Shown here: positions 14,579 to 22,298 of the stretch, piece after piece
Layout: the number at the start of each line of letters is the position of its first letter
How positions within the stretch are numbered: the stretch's first letter is position 1
From: Acidimicrobiales bacterium
GTDB lineage: Bacteria > Actinomycetota > Acidimicrobiia > Acidimicrobiales > SZUA-35
Assembly: GCA_020629695.1 (NCBI GenBank)
Contig: JAHDCV010000010.1
Span: forward strand, 1-58,107
Reading direction: 5' to 3'
DNA: 58,107 nucleotides
The notes under the pieces: model-generated
What the model saw: only the letters and a program-made list of their open reading frames with translations
Told to the model about the DNA's origin: nothing
Database searches by the model: none
Made by a program: the position numbers and the translations under genes

Positions 14579-15109
14579 GTGATTCCTGAGCTCGATGCCC
14601 TCCTCGCCGACTCCGACGCCTCGGCACTGGCCGACTGGCCGATGGATCGGCTCCGTGCCGTGCGGGCCGACTGTGCGGAGGGCGAGACCGCCGTGTCGTT
14701 CGCCCGTCGTCTCTCCCAGGGCCGGCTCGACATCGTCGGACACGAGGCTCGGCGCCGCCAGGGCACGGCCGCCGGTGATGTGAACGAGCTGCTGTTCGAG
14801 CTGCCGGACATCCTCACCGACGGGGTCGGTGGTGCCGCCGGGACACGCCGTGTGACGGTGGAGGATCCGGGGGCGATCGCCGAGGCGCTCGTGTCGGAAC
14901 TCGATGGCATCGCGAGCCCGTCCGATCTGGCCGGTGTGAGCGACCTGACCGATGATCGACTGGCCGCGCTGATCGCGTCCCTCGGGAACTTCGAGCAGGC
15001 GTTGTCGAGCATCCGTCGCTCGTTGTTCGATCGCATCGACGATCTCCAGGGTGAGATCGCTCGTCGCTACCGCGACGGCGAAGCCTCCGTCGACTCGCTG
15101 CTGAGCTGA
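14579..15109 (+). CDS. RsiG-like c-di-GMP-binding anti-sigma factor
   Basis: GTG 14579 gives 176 residues and fits homologous starts better than upstream codons. Residues 36-51 match the RsiG c-di-GMP motif E-x3-S-x2-R-x3-Q-x3-D exactly (E36, S40, R43, Q47, D51), within L-R-A-V-R-A-D-C...Q-G-R-L-D-I. A second helix has E139, S143, R146, F150, D154, the same spacing but with Phe replacing Gln. In Streptomyces RsiG uses c-di-GMP to sequester the sigma factor WhiG. No WhiG gene is in this window. It is followed nine bases later by an XRE regulator. Confidence 0.85.
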   Translation: MIPELDALLADSDASALADWPMDRLRAVRADCAEGETAVSFARRLSQGRLDIVGHEARRRQGTAAGDVNELLFELPDILTDGVGGAAGTRRVTVEDPGAIAEALVSELDGIASPSDLAGVSDLTDDRLAALIASLGNFEQALSSIRRSLFDRIDDLQGEIARRYRDGEASVDSLLS

Positions 15110-15117
15110 GGCGGACC

Positions 15118-15519
15118 ATGGCCGACGATCCCAACCCCGACAGCACCGATGTCGGCGACGACGCGTCGTCCGACGCCGAACGCAAGGGTGCGGATCTCGG
15201 CGGGTTCATCCGTGAGCAACGCCGCCTCGCCGAACTGTCGGTCCGTCGGCTGGCCGAGCTCGCTGGTGTCTCCAATCCGTATCTGAGCCAGATCGAGCGT
15301 GGCCTCCGGCGTCCGTCGGCCGAGATCCTCCAGCAGATCGCCAATGCGCTGCACATCTCCTCCGAGAGCCTGTATGTCCGGGCGGGCATCCTCGATGCCG
15401 ACCGCGGGCCCGATCCGACCGACCTCGAAACCGCCATCCGGCGCGCCGGCGAGCTGAGCGAGGAGCAGCGCAAGGCGCTGCTCCAGGTGTATCGGTCCTT
15501 CGTCGTGACCGACGACTGA
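15118..15519 (+). CDS. XRE-family transcriptional regulator
   Basis: The 133-aa protein has an acidic disordered N-terminus, then a helix-turn-helix domain at about residues 28-90 (F-I-R-E-Q-R-R-L, L-A-G-V-S-N-P-Y-L-S-Q-I-E-R-G, L-A...S-S-E-S-L-Y) and a short C-terminal helix. It resembles small actinobacterial XRE regulators of the Rv0474 type. It lacks the RGD-x8-RxxD c-di-GMP motif of BldD. It lies in a run with RsiG upstream and mshA downstream. Confidence 0.85.
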   Translation: MADDPNPDSTDVGDDASSDAERKGADLGGFIREQRRLAELSVRRLAELAGVSNPYLSQIERGLRRPSAEILQQIANALHISSESLYVRAGILDADRGPDPTDLETAIRRAGELSEEQRKALLQVYRSFVVTDD

Positions 15520-15537
15520 GGCATCCGGGAAGAATCG

Positions 15538-16785
15538 ATGGCGGGCGCGACGTTGCAACCAACCGTGCGGTCCGTCGCGGTGCTCTCGCTCCACACCTCC
15601 CCGCTCGCCCAGCCGGGGACCGGGGATGGTGGTGGCATGAACGTGTACGTACGCGAGCTCGTGTCGGCGTTGGCCTCGGCGGGGATCCGCACGCGTGTGT
15701 TCGTACGGCGCTGGTCCGATGATCTGCCGAAACGCGTCGTGGTGGAACCGAACTTCGAGGTCGTGCACGTGCCCGCTGGTCCGACCGACCTGGCGAAGGA
15801 GGATCTCCCCTCGATCGTCGGTGAGTTCGCCGACGGGGTGTGCGCCGAACTCGAGCGGGAACCAGCCGACGTGGTGCACGCGAACTACTGGCTGTCGGGT
15901 GTGGCCGGCCTGGAGGTGAAGGACCGTCTCCGCGTGCCGTTGGTGACGACGTTCCACACGCTGGCTCGTGTGAAGGCCGAGCTCGGCGACCCCGAGCCCG
16001 AGGCGCGGGCTCGCGCCGAGGCCGCAGTGATGTCGTGCGCCGAGGTCGTCGTGTCGAACTGCGACGCCGAGACCGACGACCTGATCCGCCACTACGGCGC
16101 CGACCCGGGCCGGATCGAGGTGGTGACTCCGGGGGTCGACCATGCGTTCTTCTCGCCCGGCTCGCAGCGTGGTGCCCGCGCCGCGATCGGGGTCGGCAAC
16201 GAACACATGGTGTTGTTCGTCGGCAGGATCCAGCCGCTCAAGGGGCTCGACGTCGCCGTGCGGGCACTCGCCGAGCTCGAGGACCGGCAGGCGACCCTGA
16301 TGGTCGTCGGGGGAGCGTCGGGGGCCCAGGGCGAGCAGGAGCTGAGCCGCATCCACGACCTGGTCGACGAACTCGACGTCGCCGCTCGAATCCGCTTCGT
16401 GCCGCCCCAGCCTCACCATCTGCTCTCGACCTTCTACCGGGCGGCCGACGTCAGCATCGTGCCGAGCCGGTCGGAGTCGTTCGGGCTCGTCGCGCTCGAG
16501 GCGCAGGCCTGCGGCACGCCGGTGGTCGCCTCCGCCGTCGGCGGTCTGCTGACCCTCGTCGATCCGGGCCGGACCGGCTACCTCGTCGAGGACCGTGATC
16601 CGGCCGTCTTCGCGAAGCACATCGATCACATCCTCGGCGATCCCCTTCACGCCCGTCGCCTCTCGACCACGGCGGCACGCCGGGCCCGGGCCTACACCTG
16701 GACGACCTCGGCGTCCTCGTTGCGCTCGGTCTATGCCCGAGCCATCGAGCGCGATCTGGTGCCCTGCGAAACCGCGGCCGCCTGA
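15538..16785 (+). CDS. mshA: D-inositol-3-phosphate glycosyltransferase MshA
   Basis: This 415-aa GT-B, GT4-family enzyme has the MshA N-terminal signature G-D-G-G-G-M-N-V-Y-V-R-E-L, the acceptor-site region T-T-F-H-T-L-A-R-V-K, and a C-terminal UDP-sugar site (F-V-G-R-I-Q-P-L-K-G, then E-S-F-G-L-V-A-L-E-A-Q-A-C-G). It transfers GlcNAc to inositol-3-phosphate, the first step of mycothiol synthesis. The mycobacterial order mshA then YbjN-like protein is retained here. Length is normal (about 420-480). Confidence 0.92.
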   Translation: MAGATLQPTVRSVAVLSLHTSPLAQPGTGDGGGMNVYVRELVSALASAGIRTRVFVRRWSDDLPKRVVVEPNFEVVHVPAGPTDLAKEDLPSIVGEFADGVCAELEREPADVVHANYWLSGVAGLEVKDRLRVPLVTTFHTLARVKAELGDPEPEARARAEAAVMSCAEVVVSNCDAETDDLIRHYGADPGRIEVVTPGVDHAFFSPGSQRGARAAIGVGNEHMVLFVGRIQPLKGLDVAVRALAELEDRQATLMVVGGASGAQGEQELSRIHDLVDELDVAARIRFVPPQPHHLLSTFYRAADVSIVPSRSESFGLVALEAQACGTPVVASAVGGLLTLVDPGRTGYLVEDRDPAVFAKHIDHILGDPLHARRLSTTAARRARAYTWTTSASSLRSVYARAIERDLVPCETAAA

Positions 16786-16824
16786 TCCTCCCCGCCCGAC
16801 GAGTCGCTCGGTACCGTCGCCGCC

Positions 16825-17292
16825 ATGGGAACCGACGCACGTTCAGCGGCCGAGCTCGACCGTCTGGAAGCCCGCCTCGACCGTTGGCTGGCCGATCAGC
16901 TCGCCGGCAACCCGATGGTCGCCGCCGTCGAGCGCGACGTCGCGGGCAGTCGGCGGTGGTTCGTCCGCGTGCTCGGCGAGGAGAAGGACGTCTTCACCGT
17001 TCGCTTCCATCTCCGCCAACGAACGCTCTACTACGAGACCTATCTGATGCCCGCCCCGATCGAGAACCATCGAGAGGTGTTCGCCCACCTGCTGGGCCGG
17101 AACTGGGGGCTCTACGGCGTGCAGCTGGCGATCGGTGACGAGGAGGCCGTGTACCTCATCGGTCACCTGCCGACGTCCCTCGTCGACGACGACGCCGAGC
17201 TCGACCGCGTGCTCGGCACGGTCTACGAGGCCACCGAGCGATGCTTCCGGCCGGCCATGCGGATCGGATACGCGTCCAAGTTCGCTGGTTGA
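16825..17292 (+). CDS. YbjN-domain protein
   Basis: This 155-aa protein has a YbjN/type III chaperone-like fold pattern, with R-W-F-V-R-V-L-G-E-E-K-D-V-F-T-V and a C-terminal Y-E-A-T-E-R-C-F-R-P-A-M. It sits 39 bases downstream of mshA, as its homologue does in mycobacteria. The role is unknown; conserved linkage suggests a link to thiol metabolism. Confidence 0.8.
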   Translation: MGTDARSAAELDRLEARLDRWLADQLAGNPMVAAVERDVAGSRRWFVRVLGEEKDVFTVRFHLRQRTLYYETYLMPAPIENHREVFAHLLGRNWGLYGVQLAIGDEEAVYLIGHLPTSLVDDDAELDRVLGTVYEATERCFRPAMRIGYASKFAG

Positions 17293-17425
17293 CCTTCAAC
17301 TTCGTTTGTTTCTTACGAACTGCGCGGATAGGTTGTCGTCGTGCCGGTCCGGCGGTGACGACGGTCGTCGGGGAAGCGCCGCCGTTCGGCGTCGGGCCGG
17401 CACACCCACCCGCTACGTTCGGGCC

Positions 17426-18202
17426 ATGACAGCACTGCAGGTCATCGGTGGCGGCCGAATGGGGACGGCTCTGCTCGGCGGTCTCGCCGGCGGATGGGCG
17501 CCGGTCGGACAGCTCGCCGTGGTCGAACCCGATTCGTCGAATCGAAGCGCGCTCGCGGCGATCTGCCCCGGTGTGCAGATCCGCACCGAACCGCTCGAGG
17601 GCGTGGATGCGGTGATCGCCGTGAAGCCCCACCTGGTGGCGGAGGTGCTCGGTGGCCTGCGAGGGGTCGACCGAGTGCTCTCGATCGCGGCCGGGATCAC
17701 CACGGCGGCGATGGAGGCCGCCTGCCCGAGTGCACGCGTCGTGCGTTCGATGCCGAACACGCCGTCGCTGGTCGGCCTGGGTGCATCGGCCGTGGCCGCC
17801 GGAAAGAGCGCGACGGACGACGATCTGGAGTGGGCCACCGGCATCCTCCGTGCCGTCGGTGCGGTCGAGGTGGTGACCGAGGCGATGCTCGACGCCGTCA
17901 CGGGGCTCTCCGGGTCGGGTCCGGCCTATGTGTTCCTGATCGCCGAGGCGATGATCGATGGTGGTGTCGCCGCCGGCTTGCCTCGCAGTGTCGCCACCAC
18001 CTTGGCGATCCAGACGGTGCGAGGTGCGGGCGAGATGCTCACCGGTGCGTCGTCGCCGAGTGAACTGCGAGCGGGTGTCGTGACTCCCGCCGGTACCACG
18101 GCGGCGGGACTGAGCGTTCTGGAACAGCGAGCGGTGCGTTCGGCCGTGATCGACGCCATCGCAGCGGCTCGGGATCGATCGATCGAGCTCGGCGCCGACT
18201 GA
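17426..18202 (+). CDS. proC: pyrroline-5-carboxylate reductase
   Basis: ATG 17426 gives 258 residues. The N-terminus has the Rossmann motif V-I-G-G-G-R-M-G-T-A. V-R-S-M-P-N-T-P and the C-terminal signature V-T-P-A-G-T-T-A-A-G-L are both characteristic of ProC, as is T-G-L-S-G-S-G-P-A-Y. It reduces pyrroline-5-carboxylate to proline with NAD(P)H. The 133-base gap upstream (17293-17425) contains an imperfect inverted repeat GTTTGT/ACGAAC at 17304-17320 that could be an operator. Confidence 0.92.
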   Translation: MTALQVIGGGRMGTALLGGLAGGWAPVGQLAVVEPDSSNRSALAAICPGVQIRTEPLEGVDAVIAVKPHLVAEVLGGLRGVDRVLSIAAGITTAAMEAACPSARVVRSMPNTPSLVGLGASAVAAGKSATDDDLEWATGILRAVGAVEVVTEAMLDAVTGLSGSGPAYVFLIAEAMIDGGVAAGLPRSVATTLAIQTVRGAGEMLTGASSPSELRAGVVTPAGTTAAGLSVLEQRAVRSAVIDAIAAARDRSIELGAD

Positions 18203-18238
18203 GGCGTTGCCGAACCCCGACCGCTACCGTCGCCGGTG

Positions 18239-19114
18239 ATGGCTCCCCGGTTCGACACGATCTCGTTCCTCTCGGACTACGGCACCGCGGATGAGTTCGT
18301 GGGTGTGGTGAAGGGTGTGATCGCGTCCCTGGCTCCCGAGGTTCGGGTTCTCGACATCAGCCACGAGGTCGCACCCCACGATGTGCGGGCGGGATCCCTG
18401 ATGCTCGCTCGCGCCGCCCAGTACCTGCCGCCGGGCGTGGTGTTGGCCGTGGTCGATCCGGGCGTGGGCACCGAGCGCAAGGCCGTGGCGGTCGAGGTCG
18501 GACAGGGGCAGAGCTATCTGGTCGGACCGGACAACGGGCTGCTCGCGTCGGCGGTGTCGATGGTCGGCGGCGCCGACCGAGCCGTGGTGCTCGACGACCC
18601 CGATCACCATCTGCCCGCGCCGGGCGCGACCTTCGCCGGGCGCGACGTGTTCGCCCCCGTCGCTGCGGCGCTGTGCAACGGCACACCGCTCGAGGAGCTC
18701 GGGACCCTCATCGACCCGGCGGCGTTGTTGCCGGGCGTCGTGCCCGTCAGCCAGAACGACGAGGACGGCTCGATCCGGGCCGAGGTGCTCTGGGTGGATC
18801 GATTCGGCAATCTGCAGTTGAACGTGGATCCGATCGAGATCGCTGCCTGGGGACCGGCCGTGACGGTCGAGGCGCCCAGGGGGAGCCGGACGAGCCAGCG
18901 GTGCACGACCTACGGCGAGATCCCGACCGGTGGGGTCGGGCTGGTGATCGACTCGTACGGATTGTTGTCGATCGCCGTCGATCGCTCGTCCGCCGCGCTT
19001 GAGCTCGGCGCCGACGAGGGTGATGCGATCACCCTGCGTCCGTCCGAGGGCGGTGGCGTGTCGGTCCCCGTCCAGTTGACGTCCCGACCGACGATGGGGG
19101 AGCGACCGACATGA
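18239..19114 (+). CDS. SAM hydrolase (SAM hydroxide adenosyltransferase, DUF62 family)
   Basis: ATG 18239 gives 291 residues; GTG 18236 is directly before it. Family hallmarks include F-L-S-D-Y-G, V-V-D-P-G-V-G-T and G-P-D-N-G-L-L, with a C-terminal beta domain containing D-R-F-G-N-L-Q-L-N. The family cleaves SAM to adenosine and methionine using hydroxide, and is related to chlorinases and fluorinases. Its stop overlaps a 28-aa hydrophobic micro-ORF. Confidence 0.88.
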   Translation: MAPRFDTISFLSDYGTADEFVGVVKGVIASLAPEVRVLDISHEVAPHDVRAGSLMLARAAQYLPPGVVLAVVDPGVGTERKAVAVEVGQGQSYLVGPDNGLLASAVSMVGGADRAVVLDDPDHHLPAPGATFAGRDVFAPVAAALCNGTPLEELGTLIDPAALLPGVVPVSQNDEDGSIRAEVLWVDRFGNLQLNVDPIEIAAWGPAVTVEAPRGSRTSQRCTTYGEIPTGGVGLVIDSYGLLSIAVDRSSAALELGADEGDAITLRPSEGGGVSVPVQLTSRPTMGERPT

Positions 19115-19197
19115 GACCAGCAACCGTGATCACACTCGCGATCCTGCTGCTCGCACTGCTGACCGCAGGTGTCGTGCAGCTGGTCTTCCTGGTCTAG
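19111..19197 (+). CDS. 28-aa single-TM microprotein
   Basis: ATG 19111 overlaps the SAM hydrolase stop in an ATGA junction and the frame closes at TAG 19195-19197. The product is M-R-P-A-T-V followed by an uninterrupted hydrophobic helix rich in Leu, Ile, Val and Ala with one Gln near the end. A GGGGAG ribosome binding site lies at 19096-19101. It is too short for most gene finders, but its coupling and membrane character support it. Confidence 0.5.
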   Translation: MRPATVITLAILLLALLTAGVVQLVFLV

Positions 19198-19221
19198 ATC
19201 TCCCGGCCAGGAGACGCTCAC

Positions 19222-19917
19222 TCAGAGGCCGAGGCCCGCGAGGTCGCTGCCGACGGCGTCGAGCAGATCGGCCACCGCGACGATCGGCCGATCGTCCGCA
19301 GGTGCTGGTGCCGGTGCCGGAGCAGGTGGTTCGTCGCCGTCGTCGGCGGGTGCCGGTTCGGGATCCGCGGGCGGTTCCTCGAAGGCGAGGATCTCCGGGG
19401 CTTCGTCGAGCACCAGTGTCGGGTCGGCCGGTTCGCTCACCATGAATCGGTGGGTCGTCCACATCGTGCCCTCGGCGTCGTAGCTCACGCCGATGCCGAC
19501 GCTCTCGAACTCGCTGTCGACGATGTTGCGGAAGTGGGACGGTGACGCCACGAACGCGTCGACCAGCACGCTGACATCGGGGCCGTAGCCCACGTTCTCG
19601 CCCAGCTTGGTCCAGTAGACGGTGATGCCGACGCTGAGATCAGCGGCATGGGCGAGTGCGGTTCGTCCGGCACCGTCGTTCGCGTTGGCGACCATGGTGT
19701 CGGTCCAGCTCCGTGCGGCGAGGGTGAGCTCGGCATCGAGGCGAAGCGGCGGCAAGCCCTCTGCGGCCCGGATCTCGTTCAAGGCATCCACGAAGGCCTG
19801 TTCGGCGGTGACGTCGGCGGCACCTGCGGTGCCGGACCCGAATGCGATCGAAGCGACCAGCAGCAGGACAGCGACGACTGCATGGAGGGGCCGACGGCGT
19901 GGCGAGGATCGAAGCAC
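19222..19917 (-). CDS. secreted CAP-domain (SCP/PR-1-like) protein
   Basis: GTG 19917 gives 231 residues with a basic N-terminus and signal peptide (V-V-A-V-L-L-L-V-A-S-I-A-F-G) ending near A-G-A-A. The CAP domain spans about residues 38-160: L-N-E-I-R-A-A-E-G-L, H-A-A-D-L, G-E-N-V-G-Y-G and W-x-S-like A-S-P-S-H-F-R-N-I. The tail is long and low-complexity (Pro, Ala, Asp repeats). Role unknown. It converges on the micro-ORF and is divergent from the acyl-CoA synthetase with 104 bases between. Confidence 0.87.
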   Translation of the reverse strand: MLRSSPRRRPLHAVVAVLLLVASIAFGSGTAGAADVTAEQAFVDALNEIRAAEGLPPLRLDAELTLAARSWTDTMVANANDGAGRTALAHAADLSVGITVYWTKLGENVGYGPDVSVLVDAFVASPSHFRNIVDSEFESVGIGVSYDAEGTMWTTHRFMVSEPADPTLVLDEAPEILAFEEPPADPEPAPADDGDEPPAPAPAPAPADDRPIVAVADLLDAVGSDLAGLGL

Positions 19918-20021
19918 GACATGGTGATCGACCTCTCGTGGTGACGCTGTGGCCCTTTGGGACCACCGAGAGTGGTTTCGGGACCATCGTCCAGGGGGCA
20001 GGATGTGCTCAAATACCCCCC

Positions 20022-21476
20022 GTGAATCTGACTGCGCGTCTGCTGGCCCATTCGTCCGACGAGACGGCGATCGTCTGTGGGGATCGCCGCCTGTCGCGCG
20101 CCGAGCTCGGGGAGCTCGTCGCCCGGGCGCGCGGGGGCCTCGCCGCCGCCGGTGTGGCACGCGGCCAGCGCGTCGGGCTGCTGGGCGGCCACGACGAGCG
20201 GTTCATCGTGGTGCATCTCGCCGTCGTCGGGTTGGGGGCGGTGACCGTGCCGCTCAACCCACGGTCGCCCGCCGCCGAGCTCCGTCGGGAGCTCGTCGAA
20301 CTGGACCTGCACCACCTCGTGCTCGACGGCGACGCCGTCTCGATGGAGGCCGACCTGCTCGATTGGACCGGTGCACCTCCGCTCGTCCAACTCGGAGCCG
20401 GCGGGTTCGGCGACCTCACCGCCGCTGAGCCTGCGGCGATCGAGGAATGCGGCCCCGACGACCCGGCCGTCTTCCTGCTCACATCCGGGACCGCCGGTCC
20501 GTCCCGCCCGGCCGTGTTGACCCATCAGAACCTGTCGATCAGTCTCGATTCGGTGCTCTCGACGGGAGCATTCGATCCGGCCACGCCACAGGCGGTGCTG
20601 TGCATCGTGCCGATGTTCCACGTCTTCGGGCTGAATGTGACGATCCATCTGGCACTCGCCGCCCAGGCGACGATCGTGATGACCGAACAGGTCGATGGGG
20701 TCCATCTCGCCGGCCTCGTCGAGGCGGAGCACATCACGATCCTGCCCGCGCCGCCGAACCTGTGGGCCATGTTGGCCGAGGCCGACGGGCTCGACGCGTC
20801 GTCGTTCGGCTCGGTCCAGATCGCCTTCTCGGGTGCCGCCCGGCTCGACCGCTCGGTGCGTGACGCGGTCGAGGCCCGGCTCGGTCTCCGGATCGCCGAG
20901 GGGTACGGACTCACCGAGACCTCCGCGATCCTGGCGTCATCGGTCGGCCACGAGGTGCCGGTCGGGTCGGTCGGCCCGCCCATGCCCGGTGTCGAGGTCC
21001 GCCTCGTCGACGAGATGGGTGCGGACGTGTTGATCGGCGACGTGGGTGAGGTCTGGGTCCGCGGCCCCATGGTGTCGCCGGGTTACTGGACCGCTGACGG
21101 TCTCACCAACGACGGCGACTGGTTCCGCACGGGCGATCTGGCCGTGGTCAACGACGACGGCTTCCTGTCGATCGTCGACCGGATCAAGGATCTGATCATC
21201 GTGTCGGGCTTCAACGTGCACCCGATCGAGGTCGAGCGAGTGCTCGTGGAGCATCCGACTGTCGTTCGGGCCGCGGTGGTGTCGGAGCCGGACGACCGGA
21301 CGGGCGAATGTGTCGTGGCCCATGTGGTACCCGCCGCCGGCGCCACGGTCGATGTCGCGGAACTCATCCGCCATTGCGATCGCCAGTTGGCTCGCTACAA
21401 GGTGCCCCGTCGGATCGAGATCGCGACCGCCCTTCCCGAGACGGCCATCGGAAAAGTGAAGCGGCGCGAGCTCTGA
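20022..21476 (+). CDS. acyl-CoA synthetase-like AMP-forming ligase
   Basis: GTG 20022 gives 484 residues. The ANL-superfamily core is visible: P-loop-like T-S-G-T-A-G-P-S-R-P-A-V-L-T-H, G-Y-G-L-T-E-T-S, W-F-R-T-G-D-L-A and the C-terminal catalytic Lys in I-G-K-V-K-R-R. The P-loop departs from the usual T-S-G-T-T-G-x-P-K-G, with R-P-A in place of K-G, which may lower or alter ATP use. The acid substrate cannot be read. It is 65 bases upstream of rex. Confidence 0.85.
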   Translation: MNLTARLLAHSSDETAIVCGDRRLSRAELGELVARARGGLAAAGVARGQRVGLLGGHDERFIVVHLAVVGLGAVTVPLNPRSPAAELRRELVELDLHHLVLDGDAVSMEADLLDWTGAPPLVQLGAGGFGDLTAAEPAAIEECGPDDPAVFLLTSGTAGPSRPAVLTHQNLSISLDSVLSTGAFDPATPQAVLCIVPMFHVFGLNVTIHLALAAQATIVMTEQVDGVHLAGLVEAEHITILPAPPNLWAMLAEADGLDASSFGSVQIAFSGAARLDRSVRDAVEARLGLRIAEGYGLTETSAILASSVGHEVPVGSVGPPMPGVEVRLVDEMGADVLIGDVGEVWVRGPMVSPGYWTADGLTNDGDWFRTGDLAVVNDDGFLSIVDRIKDLIIVSGFNVHPIEVERVLVEHPTVVRAAVVSEPDDRTGECVVAHVVPAAGATVDVAELIRHCDRQLARYKVPRRIEIATALPETAIGKVKRREL

Positions 21477-21541
21477 ACTCCGGCAGAAACGGGTGGAAAC
21501 GCCCGTTCGTGAACTTGTGAAATCGAGATAGCCTCGACCCC

Positions 21542-22207
21542 GTGACGGATCAGGTCTCAGCGGCAACCGTGGGGCGCCTGCCGGCGTATCTCCGGGCGCT
21601 GCTCGATGCCGACGCCGACGGTGATGCCACGGTGTCGTCGGAACACCTGGCCCAGCGGACGGGCGCCAACCCGGCGACGGTCCGACGCGATCTCGCCTCG
21701 CTCGGCATCACCGGCACCCGTGGTGTCGGGTACGACGTGAAGTACGTGGTGTTCCGGATCAACTCCGAACTCGGGTTGTCGTCGGAATGGCCCGTGATCA
21801 TCGTCGGGGTCGGCAACCTCGGCCGTGCGCTGTCGAACTACCGGGGCCTGTCGAGCCGTGGGTTTCCCGTCAAGGCGCTCATCGACATCGATCGATCGTT
21901 GGTCGGCCTCGAGATCTCCGGCCTCACCGTCCGGCATCTCGACGAACTGTCCGACGTCGTCGACGAGGTCGGTGCCGCGGCCGCGATCATCGCCGTCCCG
22001 CCCGACTCCGCTCAGGCGGTCGCCGACGCGCTCGTCGCCGCTGGGATCCGATCGATCCTCGACTTCACGGCGTCGTCGCTCGACCTGCCCGCCCACATCG
22101 CGGTCCGTCCGGTCGATCTCGCCACCGAGCTCCAGATCCTGAGCTTCTATCAACAGCGCGGCAGCGCGGTCGGTGACGGCCACGGCATGCCTCTGGAGCA
22201 CGCATGA
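21542..22207 (+). CDS. rex: redox-sensing transcriptional repressor Rex
   Basis: This 221-aa protein has an N-terminal winged helix (V-S-S-E-H-L-A-Q-R-T-G-A-N-P-A-T-V-R-R-D-L) and a C-terminal NAD(H)-binding Rossmann domain (I-I-V-G-V-G-N-L-G-R-A-L), plus the swapped C-terminal helix (L-S-F-Y-Q-Q-R). Rex binds TTGTGAA-n4-TTCACAA-type palindromes when NADH is low and represses respiratory genes. A matching site lies upstream of the bc-complex genes at 32806-32825. Its own upstream region has a single TTGTGAA half-site at 21515-21521. It heads the heme genes, as in many actinobacteria. Confidence 0.93.
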   Translation: MTDQVSAATVGRLPAYLRALLDADADGDATVSSEHLAQRTGANPATVRRDLASLGITGTRGVGYDVKYVVFRINSELGLSSEWPVIIVGVGNLGRALSNYRGLSSRGFPVKALIDIDRSLVGLEISGLTVRHLDELSDVVDEVGAAAAIIAVPPDSAQAVADALVAAGIRSILDFTASSLDLPAHIAVRPVDLATELQILSFYQQRGSAVGDGHGMPLEHA

Positions 22208-22298
22208 GGTCGGCGTCGTTCCGCTCCGTGGTCGTGACGAACCTCACGGGCCCCCGAGTGGTGCGAACCGCCCGATCGTTGAGAGACTGGTCGCCGTC

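Noticed and set aside
17304-17320. Imperfect inverted repeat GTTTGT...ACGAAC upstream of proC
   Set aside because: A single copy with one mismatch and no known regulator; too weak to list as an operator.
21488-21507. AACGGG/CCCGTT hairpin after the acyl-CoA synthetase gene
   Set aside because: Only six pairs with an eight-base loop and no T-tract; not convincing as a terminator.
21506-21521. Direct repeats TTCGTGAA and TTGTGAA upstream of rex
   Set aside because: They resemble Rex half-sites but are in direct, not inverted, orientation, so an autoregulatory operator cannot be claimed.
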